Positions 22,638-29,248 of a stretch of 38,866 nt of DNA are shown piece after piece. The stretch is from positions 1-38,866 of IMG/VR virus record IMGVR_UViG_3300021957_000110, one strand, 5' to 3'. The stretch comes from a virus. The stretch's first letter is position 1, and every line of letters begins with the position of its first letter. The notes under the pieces are model-generated. The model did no database searches. It worked only from the letters and a program-made list of their open reading frames with translations, and was not told the DNA's origin. The position numbers were made by a program, and so were the translations under genes.

Positions 22638-22702
22638 AGTAAACCCCTTGTAATGTGTTAAACATAGTGTAAATCACACCCAAAAGGGGTAGTAGTAATA
22701 AA

Positions 22703-23104
22703 TCAGTTCTCGAACGAAAGTTCTTGTAGTTTCTTTAATTCAGCCTCTAGTCTCATAAGTTCTAGCTGCTTTTCTCTTATCGCTAACTCGAATAATCTAT
22801 TGCAGTCGATTCTCTTTTTGACCCTTCGACCCAAGGGTATTGTAATTCTAGCAAACACACCAATGTCAGGCTTTTGGTCCATAGTTGATGTGCCAATAGG
22901 CGGATTGCCATCAATGATTCCTGTCACCCCAAACTCTAGGTTCGTTGCCGAGCCTATAGCGTTAGAACAATCTAAATCACCATCTCTAAACTTATCTGAT
23001 TGGTAGTTGCTGGTGCTATTTGGAATTTGTAAGTTCAAAGAACTACTATCCGCATATACTTTACCAGCAAACATAATCAGAAGGAACACATATAGTATTC
23101 TCAT
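22703..23104 (-). CDS. Exported protein, unknown function
   Basis: 133 aa with a clear signal peptide (MRILYVFLLIMFAGKVYA, cut before DSSS). The mature part has two Cys (DLDCSN, RIDCNRL), a beta-rich middle (PDIGVFARITIPLGRRVKKR) and a C-terminal charged helix (REKQLELMRLEAELKKLQEL). No family is recognised. It is the last of six consecutive exported-protein genes. GAGGTGATAT precedes the ATG. Confidence 0.65.
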   Translation of the reverse strand: MRILYVFLLIMFAGKVYADSSSLNLQIPNSTSNYQSDKFRDGDLDCSNAIGSATNLEFGVTGIIDGNPPIGTSTMDQKPDIGVFARITIPLGRRVKKRIDCNRLFELAIREKQLELMRLEAELKKLQELSFEN

Positions 23105-23112
23105 ATATCACC

Positions 23113-23517
23113 TCACTTAATCTTCGAACAAACCCTCGAAGATATGACCGTATTAGCATTATTTTCAGCATTAACAAGTCTGTTTAATTTTGAGACAGTA
23201 CAAACATATACTGCCCTTTTCACGTCCTTTTTCCGTATATACACAGAAAAATTCTTTCTTGACAGATGCGGCAGACTTATAATTCTGTCTGTAGTAGCAA
23301 ATACCATAGGTTCCATATCTTTATCCAATACTTGGATTTCATAGAACCGCACATCTTCCCTTCTATTATATGTCTCCAGTTTTACCACATATACATTTGG
23401 TATATGCGATTCTTTTATCTCTGGATATGTCGGAGTCAGTTCATGTGCTGCCGCATAATAGATGCTACAGCTAGTGAAAACTAAACCCAAGACAATGCAT
23501 AATATGAACGTCCTCAT
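23113..23517 (-). CDS. Exported protein, possible lipoprotein
   Basis: 134 aa. The N-terminus MRTFILCIVLGLVFTSCSIY is hydrophobic. FTSC is a weak lipobox, so a lipoprotein or a cut signal are both possible. A beta-rich domain follows (NVYVVKLETYNRREDVRFYE, NFSVYIRKKDVKRAVYV) with Cys residues near the end. I chose the ATG at 23517, which overlaps the upstream stop as TAATG, over an ATG five codons earlier. Function is unknown; exported-protein block. Confidence 0.63.
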   Translation of the reverse strand: MRTFILCIVLGLVFTSCSIYYAAAHELTPTYPEIKESHIPNVYVVKLETYNRREDVRFYEIQVLDKDMEPMVFATTDRIISLPHLSRKNFSVYIRKKDVKRAVYVCTVSKLNRLVNAENNANTVISSRVCSKIK

Positions 23518-24017
23518 TATTTCGGAATACATTCACTGGTTACAACAGCGGTATATACACCACCTGGAAATGACTTAGTAGAGCCATAAAGGGCAGTAGA
23601 TGTTACCTTGAACCAAGTGCTTCCAGACAGAACTAGGTCAAATTCTGTGTGATTATTATATTCTACTTTGTTTGTTTCATACGAAGACATATTTGCATCA
23701 GATACTGCACTCACTTCTACTTCACCTGTCCATACTACACTATCTGTAAGTGTAGGGCTTGATGAGAATGAATCGGGCCAAGTAATCTTGACCTTATATG
23801 AATCTGCTTGAATAACGTCTACACGAATGATTGGTAGTACACCACTATCAGCGGCAACAGTTGTTAGTTTGTCTGCTGTAGGGTTTCCGTAGACACCAGA
23901 AGTTTCTGTGACAATCGAACAACGTGACTGAACATTCCCTTGAATGTTTGTGTTATTTGCGTATGCTGCACTTGTTCCCATAATAACCAAAGCAGTAGTT
24001 GCTAAGAATTTTTTCAT
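23517..24017 (-). CDS. Secreted beta-rich protein
   Basis: 166 aa with a textbook signal peptide (MKKFLATTALVIMGTSAAYA, cut before NNT). The mature protein is beta-rich, with two Cys (QSRCSIVTETSGVYGNP and TSECIPK) that could form a disulphide joining its ends. The pattern recalls pilin/spore-coat-U-type beta sandwiches, but I am not sure. A TATAAATA late promoter lies 31 bases upstream of its ATG, so it is made late, and it has a strong ribosome site (AAGGAAATACC). Confidence 0.66.
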   Translation of the reverse strand: MKKFLATTALVIMGTSAAYANNTNIQGNVQSRCSIVTETSGVYGNPTADKLTTVAADSGVLPIIRVDVIQADSYKVKITWPDSFSSSPTLTDSVVWTGEVEVSAVSDANMSSYETNKVEYNNHTEFDLVLSGSTWFKVTSTALYGSTKSFPGGVYTAVVTSECIPK

Positions 24018-24046
24018 GGTATTTCCTTCTTTAGTAAGTTTATAGT

Positions 24047-24916
24047 TTATTTATATTGAGAGCGTACTATTTCTCTATGTTTTGTATCACTAGCTAAACT
24101 TCTCAATGCTCTTTTGTTGTCAACAATTACATTATCTTTGAGCGTTATGTTTTCTTTATATTCGCCACCTTGTATGTCTTGCGCATAATATGAGTTAAGT
24201 TTTGGTACTTGACTGAGTGCTAACATCATAGCATTCTGTTCTGCTGCATTAGCAATCTTCTCTGTTGCGCCGCCAACCGCAAGTTGTTCTTGTAAGGTTT
24301 CTTCTTCTTTTTCTTCTTCCTCTGCAATCTCTTCCTTATTGCCATCGGCTTCTTCTTGTTCGGCTTTTCGATCTAACTGCATCTGAACATATTCATCCAA
24401 ATACGGATCTTTTACATCAGGGTCATCAAGCAAACCATTGTCTAACAAATACTGCAAGAGAGCCGATTCATAGTTCGGACACCTTGGATCATTCAATGGA
24501 TCATCACATGTATCATATACATAATCATAATGGATTATAGATTCTGTTATCGTACCATCACCTTCAACAGTAATAGAACCATTCCCTAATAGTTCTCCTG
24601 CTATACTTACTGGATCATAACCAATCTTTGTGGAACCTGGCAGTTGGTTCCAGTTATCAATGTGCAAATATGAGCAACCATTTCCATTCGGATTCTCATT
24701 ACAAATTCTAACCGTAGCATCTGTATTTGGATCTTTCTCAATGGTATAACGGTGATACACCCCATTTACCTTTAAACCCAAGGCTTGAGGTATAACATTT
24801 GTCATAGCCCAGTTTAGCTCTGCCGTAGTGCCTCTTCCGAATATTACTTCAGAGAGCGAGTAGGAGGGCCAAAAGAGCACCAATGCCAAGACTAGCTTTT
24901 GCAGTATCCGAGTCAT
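24047..24916 (-). CDS. Secreted acidic protein, unknown function
   Basis: 289 aa. The signal peptide (MTRILQKLVLALVLFWPSYS, cut near LSE) is encoded within the 3' end of the upstream gene in another frame. The mature part has an N-terminal domain (VIFGRGTTAELNWAMTNVIP, with Cys pairs at RICNENPNGNGCSY and DTCDDPLNDPRC), a Glu-rich linker (EEIAEEEEKEEETLQEQ) and a basic C-terminal tail (HREIVRSQYK). No family name can be given. The stop codon overlaps the late promoter of the next gene. Confidence 0.62.
   Translation of the reverse strand: MTRILQKLVLALVLFWPSYSLSEVIFGRGTTAELNWAMTNVIPQALGLKVNGVYHRYTIEKDPNTDATVRICNENPNGNGCSYLHIDNWNQLPGSTKIGYDPVSIAGELLGNGSITVEGDGTITESIIHYDYVYDTCDDPLNDPRCPNYESALLQYLLDNGLLDDPDVKDPYLDEYVQMQLDRKAEQEEADGNKEEIAEEEEKEEETLQEQLAVGGATEKIANAAEQNAMMLALSQVPKLNSYYAQDIQGGEYKENITLKDNVIVDNKRALRSLASDTKHREIVRSQYK
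24048..24055 (-). promoter_or_regulatory. T4-type late promoter (TATAAATA)
   Basis: Exact TATAAATA on the minus strand, 31 bases before the start of the 166-aa secreted protein and overlapping the stop codon of the gene upstream. Confidence 0.7.
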
Positions 24917-25442
24917 CCTTATCCCAATTTTTAAAAATGTTTAAATCTTTATTTGTATTCTCTTCTTGTTTCTTTGGATCATTTTGCCAAGCATCTTTAG
25001 CCATCTGACCAATCATTCCATCGTAAGGGCATGGAGTCCCAGCATCCATCATTGCATCAAAGATCCTAGTATCTTGGCACATCACAGAAACTGCGGCAAC
25101 CTTCATACCCATATCATATAATGTCTTTGCATTCTTGAGTCTCTCACAGTTAAAATCTCGAACAGTCTTACCAGCACTGATGCCGAGGATCTGCGTCTGT
25201 ACCGCACCTGATACACCAACGGTACAACTATCACTGTTACTTGTGTTAATCGAAGGGCTAATAGCTGATGGAGGGGGAGACTTGACAGTGGTATTACTGT
25301 CTATTGTTTGTTTACCATTTGTAGTAGACTCGGTACAGATATATCCTTCTGGACAAGTAATCGCATCTTCTTGTGCATAACTAACGGTACCCATAATAAT
25401 AAAAAATAATGTTAGTAAAATTCTGTACATATTATATCCCAT
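24849..25442 (-). CDS. Exported Cys-containing protein with C-terminal hydrophobic tail
   Basis: 197 aa. The signal peptide (MYRILLTLFFIIMGTVSYA) is followed by a short Cys pair (CPEGYIC), a Ser/Pro linker, and a core SCTVGVSGAVQTQILGISAG with VAAVSVMCQDTRIFDAMM and TPCPYDGM. It ends in a hydrophobic segment (SLGIGALLALLLAL). I recall related proteins in marine T4-like phages without assigned function. The start may be ATG 25442 or ATG 25430. A TATAAATA promoter lies 25 bases upstream of 25442. Its last 68 bases also encode the signal peptide of the next gene. Confidence 0.62.
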   Translation of the reverse strand: MGYNMYRILLTLFFIIMGTVSYAQEDAITCPEGYICTESTTNGKQTIDSNTTVKSPPPSAISPSINTSNSDSCTVGVSGAVQTQILGISAGKTVRDFNCERLKNAKTLYDMGMKVAAVSVMCQDTRIFDAMMDAGTPCPYDGMIGQMAKDAWQNDPKKQEENTNKDLNIFKNWDKDDSDTAKASLGIGALLALLLAL

Positions 25443-25466
25443 TGCGTAAATATTTCATTCAAACTC

Positions 25467-25474
25467 TATTTATA
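25467..25474 (-). promoter_or_regulatory. T4-type late promoter (TATAAATA)
   Basis: Exact TATAAATA on the minus strand, overlapping the end of the terminator T-tract and 25 bases before the exported 197-aa protein. Confidence 0.72.
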
Positions 25475-25503
25475 AAAAAAGGAACCGCTAGGGTTCCTTT
25501 TTC
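25473..25503. terminator. Bidirectional rho-independent terminator
   Basis: GGAACC-GCTAG-GGTTCC hairpin (25481-25497) with an A-tract on the left and a T-tract on the right, so it can act on both strands. It ends the transcript of the small outer-membrane-like gene and tmRNA. Confidence 0.85.
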
Positions 25504-25526
25504 TGTTTTAAAATGTTTTATTTGGG

Positions 25527-25871
25527 TCAGAACTGAAATCTTACACCCATTTTAAGGTCTTGGTAGTCAAGGTCTTTGTCAGCGGATACTTCGCCAAACA
25601 ATTCTAGGTTATCAGACAAGCCGTATGTGGCTTCTACTTCAACACCGACCATATCAAAGTCCATGTCACCGTCTACGGTAGTCAAGAGTTTCGGGGCAAC
25701 ACCAATGTTTCCCATATCGATTGTGGGACCAACTTCCATAGCGAGGCTTTCGTTTTCAACGCTGTATTCCACTTCACCAGCAGCGCCGATGTGGAACATA
25801 GAAGTTTTTTCTTCTGCGAGTGCGCCAGTGGCAGCAAGAGCAAAAGCAGTTGCGAGAATAGTAGTTTTCAT
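25527..25871 (-). CDS. Small outer-membrane beta-barrel-like protein
   Basis: 114 aa. The signal peptide (MKTTILATAFALAATGALA, cut before EEK) is followed by alternating beta strands (VEVEATYGLSDNLELFGEVS, KMGVRFQF). It ends in Phe, the usual C-terminal signal for BAM-mediated insertion. At about 95 mature residues it is smaller than known barrels (8 strands need about 140), so oligomerisation or a periplasmic role is possible. It follows the tmRNA by a few dozen bases with no terminator seen between, so it may be co-transcribed with it. Confidence 0.66.
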   Translation of the reverse strand: MKTTILATAFALAATGALAEEKTSMFHIGAAGEVEYSVENESLAMEVGPTIDMGNIGVAPKLLTTVDGDMDFDMVGVEVEATYGLSDNLELFGEVSADKDLDYQDLKMGVRFQF

Positions 25872-25894
25872 TGTAGTTTGTTTCCTATTTTTAA

Positions 25895-26222
25895 GATTTT
25901 CATGATAAAGAGGCCCGTTCTGTTGCTAGGTGGAACCCATACCCCCTGTGGTTATGCTGCTAGAGCAAACTCAGATGGTGCAAAGTTATCGTTTGCATTT
26001 AGTAGTTTTGGCTGAATAACGTAGGCCAACACGGTAAACTCCACTTCATTTTCACACCTGTCGATCCTATTTCGACCCCATCAAAGATACACTAGCGAGA
26101 ACAAAGGGAGGATCCTAAGACTGTCCCAGAGACTTATTACTCTCAAAAGACGCTAATGTAGCTATGGTGGAGTCGCTGGGTACCGCCCCCAGGTCCAGAA
26201 TGTGTCCACGTTGCTTCAACGC
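25895..26222 (-). ncRNA. ssrA: tmRNA, circularly permuted two-piece (alphaproteobacterial type)
   Basis: On the minus strand the acceptor piece comes first. It ends CTGGG-GGCGGTA-CCCAG (T-arm-like hairpin) and CGACTCCACCA, with the CCA at 26165-26167. A spacer of 85 bases (26080-26164) follows, then the coding piece beginning GGGGTCG (26073-26079), which pairs with CGACTCC to rebuild the 7-bp acceptor stem. The tag frame GCA...TAA (25996-25952) encodes ANDNFAPSEFALAA, and a TTGGC/GCCAA stem precedes it. This acceptor-spacer-coding order is the known permuted design of alphaproteobacterial tmRNA, which rescues stalled ribosomes with SmpB. The ends are approximate. Confidence 0.95.
25952..25996 (-). 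other. tmRNA proteolysis-tag reading frame
   Basis: Fourteen sense codons plus TAA: ANDNFAPSEFALAA. The ANDN start and ALAA end agree with alphaproteobacterial tags recognised by ClpXP/SspB-type systems. Resume codon GCA. Confidence 0.93.
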
Positions 26223-26234
26223 TTACAAGAGTAT

Positions 26235-26263
26235 ATATTAACATACTCTACTGATAATGTAAA
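26235..26263 (-). promoter_or_regulatory. Sigma70-type promoter for tmRNA
   Basis: TTTACA (26258-26263), 17-base spacer, TAATAT (26235-26240). It predicts a start near 26228, just ahead of the acceptor piece. Confidence 0.8.
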
Positions 26264-26286
26264 CACCCTTACAGTTTATATTTTAG

Positions 26287-26306
26287 GTGTTACATTTATG
26301 ATACAC
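26287..26306. repeat. Palindromic repeat, copy 3 (putative operator)
   Basis: GTGTTACATTTATGATACAC, 24 bases upstream of the tmRNA promoter -35 and after the end of the DUF3310-like gene. Confidence 0.6.
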
Positions 26307-26324
26307 TATGATCTAAATGTTTAA

Positions 26325-26600
26325 TCATAATTCATTATCGTGTATATACAATTGTATTAACGCATAGTGAAGAACCTTTTGTAGATCCTTACGAGCATCT
26401 GCACGAGTTCCTTTGTTTCCATATCGGTTAGAATACTTGTCAATATTGCCCATACAGAAACCAGTTCCATGACCACGTTCAATAATCACTTCAGTGGACT
26501 GAAACTTGTTCTTTGAATAGTGACCAGTATATGTTGAGTCAATATAGTCTTGAAACTCATCAATCAAGTCACCTTCATTAAATTTATAATCAATAGCCAT
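26325..26600 (-). CDS. DUF3310-like small phage protein
   Basis: 91 aa. HYSKNKFQSTEVIIERGHGT, then GFCMGNIDKYSNRYGNKG and RADARKDLQKVLHYALIQL, fit the DUF3310 pattern (HY...E.I...GFCLGN..KY..R...K....DL.KA..YL), a small helical domain common in phages with no proven function. The start overlaps the stop of the cell wall hydrolase gene (TAATG). Confidence 0.72.
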   Translation of the reverse strand: MAIDYKFNEGDLIDEFQDYIDSTYTGHYSKNKFQSTEVIIERGHGTGFCMGNIDKYSNRYGNKGTRADARKDLQKVLHYALIQLYIHDNEL

Positions 26601-27115
26601 TAATGTATATCCTTATTCCAATAAAATATGTGACGACCAATCTTCACTACTTTACGATCCATTTTCTTTGCCCATGCTGGACTTACATAATCAGCATGAT
26701 AGAATGTAGAACCTTCGGTAATATCTTCTATCTGCCCAGTATACACCATTTGAGCAAGTTTGTAAATATCGTTGTATTGTTTTCCAACTAATGGAATATC
26801 ACTCTTTCCATCGTGAGTCCACGAGAACTGTTTATTCTGCCAAACAACTTCACATACAGTATTTGGAAACCACTCAGATTTTACACGATTCATAGTCACA
26901 TTGGCTACTGCGATTTGTCCCGCAACAGGTTCAATCAAACTTTCGAAATAGATGTTGTCTGCAAGACACCGGATCTGTTTAGGTGGTAACTGCACAACTT
27001 CTTTTTGGTTCATATAGTTATAGATGTAGCCATCTTTACTACACGCACTTACTATAGTGGCAATAAATGTTACATTTACTGCTAGTGCCAGTGTTGCCAT
27101 TTTTGTATTTTTCAA
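26600..27115 (-). CDS. SleB-type cell wall hydrolase (endolysin candidate) with lipobox-like signal
   Basis: 171 aa. CLADNIYFESLIEPVAGQIA, with VANVTMNRVKSEWFPNTVCE, is the hydrolase_2/SleB core. The Glu in YFES is the likely catalytic acid, and QFSWTHDGKSD follows. SleB-type enzymes cleave peptidoglycan glycan strands. The N-terminus (MKNTKMATLALAVNVTFIAT, then IVSAC) is a signal with a lipobox-like VSAC, so Sec export, possibly as a lipoprotein, is likely. The TTG at 27115 is favoured by GAGGAAG spacing; ATG 27100 is the alternative. Confidence 0.8.
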   Translation of the reverse strand: MKNTKMATLALAVNVTFIATIVSACSKDGYIYNYMNQKEVVQLPPKQIRCLADNIYFESLIEPVAGQIAVANVTMNRVKSEWFPNTVCEVVWQNKQFSWTHDGKSDIPLVGKQYNDIYKLAQMVYTGQIEDITEGSTFYHADYVSPAWAKKMDRKVVKIGRHIFYWNKDIH

Positions 27116-27116
27116 T

Positions 27117-27305
27117 TTAAACTTCCTCGTTTTCAGACATTTCTGAATCAATTCGATCCACATTCTTTTGTAGATCCTCGATGATCATATCTAGTTCTAC
27201 TAGCATATGTTCTTTAGAATAGTTAAATGTGTTAGAACGACGAACAAAGCTGTTAAGAGCTTTCTGCATTGTAGATGCATCTTGGATATCTTTTAGGATA
27301 ATCAT
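27117..27305 (-). CDS. Small helical hypothetical protein
   Basis: 62 aa, helical and acidic towards the end (ELDMIIEDLQKNVDRIDSEM). No family seen. Its ATG overlaps the stop of the 77-aa gene (ATGA), and its stop is next to the hydrolase start. It belongs to the four-gene transcript from the promoter at 27563. Confidence 0.63.
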   Translation of the reverse strand: MIILKDIQDASTMQKALNSFVRRSNTFNYSKEHMLVELDMIIEDLQKNVDRIDSEMSENEEV

Positions 27306-27535
27306 ACTTCATCTCCATTCACTTTACGGCAACGTACCAAACATTTGGCCAGATCATCTAAAAGAGAATCAAGGGTCGTTATCTGGTCATAGTGATCGCA
27401 TTCATCTTTGTCGAGCGCATCAAACAAATGTGCATTTTTTACAAGTGATTTGAGGTCATATTCCATACGGTTTAGAACCTCTGATTTCATTTGGCGGTTT
27501 GTTAGTTGCAATTGCGCCCATATCTTCTGTTCCAT
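27302..27535 (-). CDS. Small helical hypothetical protein
   Basis: 77 aa, helical, with two Cys (KDECDHYD, AKCLVRCRK has two more). No family is recognised. It is the first gene after the promoter at 27563-27591 with ribosome site GAGAGG. It is similar in size and helical character to the 62-aa neighbour, which may be a distant relative or partner; I see no clear sequence identity. Confidence 0.63.
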   Translation of the reverse strand: MEQKIWAQLQLTNRQMKSEVLNRMEYDLKSLVKNAHLFDALDKDECDHYDQITTLDSLLDDLAKCLVRCRKVNGDEV

Positions 27536-27562
27536 CTTGTACCTCTCTTGATTTGATAATTT

Positions 27563-27591
27563 AATATACCATATGCAGATACAGATGTAAA
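27563..27591 (-). promoter_or_regulatory. Sigma70-type promoter
   Basis: TTTACA (27586-27591), 17-base spacer, TATATT (27563-27568), with AGGGG and AAAAAAGTTTTAAAAAGTGC upstream, nearly identical to the element at 951-990. Confidence 0.88.
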
Positions 27592-27625
27592 CCCCTAATG
27601 TGCACTTTTTAAAACTTTTTTATAA

Positions 27626-27645
27626 GTGTAACATTTATGATACAC
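27626..27645. repeat. Palindromic repeat, copy 4 (putative operator)
   Basis: GTGTAACATTTATGATACAC, the most symmetrical copy (16 of 20 positions). It starts 35 bases above the -35 of the 27563 promoter and touches the stop codon of the 2OG oxygenase gene. It could also form a short hairpin in that transcript, but without a T-run. Confidence 0.65.
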
Positions 27646-28328
27646 TAATAATCCTCTGAAATATCTGCAATAATATCATCACGTAATCGTCTTGCTCGAG
27701 CATCTATTGGATCTTTCAATCCTGTACCATTCACAACTTTGAACGCCAAAGTAATCCGTTCACAGTCAGTATACATCGCATGCCAACAGTGATGGTCTCT
27801 CTCGGATTTATGACCAAAGTAATAGTGTCTACAGTTCCAACCTGGTTTATCTTTTACTGTAACAACTTCTTTAGTTTCTGGATCACGATACTTGAACCAA
27901 CTGTCTCCAGTTTCAGACCAAGAAAACAATATCTGATAGGCATTTGCATTCCAATTAGTATGCCATCCGACATAACCACCTGGTGGGTAGTAGTTGAATA
28001 GAGCATTCGAATGAGCGCCGATGTATGCTGGCAACTCTTTCTTTAATTCAAACATAATACTATGCCATTTATTAGGATCTTGTTTCGCCATATTACCTAG
28101 AGGAGATGCAAAGTGTTCCTCTGGAAATCCACTGTGTTTATCACCAATAGCAAGTTTGTTTTCAACATAGGTATCGCTGGTATAATGTTCTCCAGATTGC
28201 TTACCCACATCAGTTGGACTCCAGACGTGATATTTTGAATCATCTCTACCATCAATGGCTAAAAACTTTTCAAGACCAGAGTTGAGTTTTTCCAGAAGTT
28301 CATTATTTCTGATAGTTACTTCAGACAT
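27645..28328 (-). CDS. 2OG-Fe(II) oxygenase
   Basis: 227 aa. ALFNYYPPGGYVGWHTNWNA contains the first metal His (HTN in place of HxD) and the YPPGG turn common in phage 2OG oxygenases. HHCWHAMYTDCERITLAFKV supplies the distal His and the Arg that binds 2-oxoglutarate. The substrate is unknown. T4-like cyanophages carry relatives of this kind. It is the last gene of the DNA-metabolism operon, with an 8-base overlap to the 76-aa gene. Confidence 0.78.
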   Translation of the reverse strand: MSEVTIRNNELLEKLNSGLEKFLAIDGRDDSKYHVWSPTDVGKQSGEHYTSDTYVENKLAIGDKHSGFPEEHFASPLGNMAKQDPNKWHSIMFELKKELPAYIGAHSNALFNYYPPGGYVGWHTNWNANAYQILFSWSETGDSWFKYRDPETKEVVTVKDKPGWNCRHYYFGHKSERDHHCWHAMYTDCERITLAFKVVNGTGLKDPIDARARRLRDDIIADISEDY

Positions 28329-28551
28329 TTTTATTTTTCTCTAGCTTCTTATAACCCAATGCCCAGTTCTCGGCTGCATCTTCACACCATCGCAATGACT
28401 TGCCTAGATGTTCTGTATCTTCACGAAAATATACTTTATCCTCAGCATTGAAATATTTAATATAGAAACCTTCTTCCCTTGAATTAAATTTAATTTCACA
28501 GTAATGTCCTTTATCAACATCACTCCAGAAGGTTGATATCTTTTTACCCAC
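28321..28551 (-). CDS. Small hypothetical protein
   Basis: 76 aa (KISTFWSDVDKGHYCEIKFN, then a Trp-containing ENWALGYKKLEKNKN end). A compact mixed alpha/beta protein with no known motif. It overlaps ThyX and the oxygenase by 8 bases each, so it is translated as part of the operon. Confidence 0.65.
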   Translation of the reverse strand: MGKKISTFWSDVDKGHYCEIKFNSREEGFYIKYFNAEDKVYFREDTEHLGKSLRWCEDAAENWALGYKKLEKNKNV

Positions 28552-29248
28552 TTATAATCTCCTTAATCAAGGGGAACACTTTAGCAATCTCCAAAGCGCA
28601 TTGTTCTGCTAGTTCAATATGTTCTTTCTGTGTTCCGTTTGCTGTTCTTAGTTCTATATAGTGAACCCAAGACCTTAGTGTTCCGTTTGCAATAACAACA
28701 GACTTGGTATTACCCTCTGGCAATACAGCACGTGCTTGCTCTTTTGCAATCCCATTATCAATAGCCCACTTGTATGCCATCTTAGCTTCAAAAATAATTT
28801 GAGCCTGTTTCATAGCCCATGATTTTGCAAGTTGCTCATCATCTGTCTCTACTGAGTTCTGGCGGTTCTTGGTATCTTGTAGACGTGCTTCACGCAATAC
28901 AAATGTGTCATCCATATCTCTTGGATCTGCATATCGTTGAGAAAACTCTTGAAAAGAGAACGAGCGATGACGTAGAAATTGTCGTGCAATATCACGTGTC
29001 GTAGTAACCTCAAGGGTAACAGATGCCATTTCCAATGGAGACCAGTGCTTGTGCTTTACCAAATATCGGATAAGCTTTTCACTTGTTTCTTTGTTCACCT
29101 GATTTGATGGATTAGATACCCTTGCACAATATGCAATCAAGTCTTGTGCAGTTTCTAGTTCAGATAGTTGACCTAACTGTTCTGCGTCATTTCTCCAATC
29201 TGGCTGGGTAAACCCAACGAGTCTTGCTGATGGTTCACATATGTTCAT
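28544..29248 (-). CDS. thyX: Flavin-dependent thymidylate synthase ThyX
   Basis: 234 aa. The ThyX signature RHRSFSFQEFS (RHRx7S) lies near residues 94-104. ARAVLPEGNTKSVVIANGTL with SWVHYIELR and AQxEI-type residues (THIELAEQ) forms the C-terminal dUMP/FAD site. It converts dUMP to dTMP using methylene-tetrahydrofolate and FAD, complementing the class II reductase in supplying dNTPs. The start overlaps the stop of the helicase gene (ATGA). Confidence 0.95.
   Translation of the reverse strand: MNICEPSARLVGFTQPDWRNDAEQLGQLSELETAQDLIAYCARVSNPSNQVNKETSEKLIRYLVKHKHWSPLEMASVTLEVTTTRDIARQFLRHRSFSFQEFSQRYADPRDMDDTFVLREARLQDTKNRQNSVETDDEQLAKSWAMKQAQIIFEAKMAYKWAIDNGIAKEQARAVLPEGNTKSVVIANGTLRSWVHYIELRTANGTQKEHIELAEQCALEIAKVFPLIKEIISG

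Noticed and set aside
22640-22680. Promoter upstream of the lipase gene (TTTACA at about 22670)
   Set aside because: No acceptable -10 at 16-18 bases; the lipase is probably expressed by readthrough from the exported-protein genes.
26739-26766. Promoter-like TTTACA-N16-TATACT inside the cell wall hydrolase gene
   Set aside because: 16-base spacer and a weaker -10, no AGGGG and no upstream element; not convincing.
27626-27645. Copy 4 of the palindrome as a terminator for the 2OG oxygenase gene
   Set aside because: Short, mismatched stem and no T-run after it; other copies are not downstream of genes in the same way.
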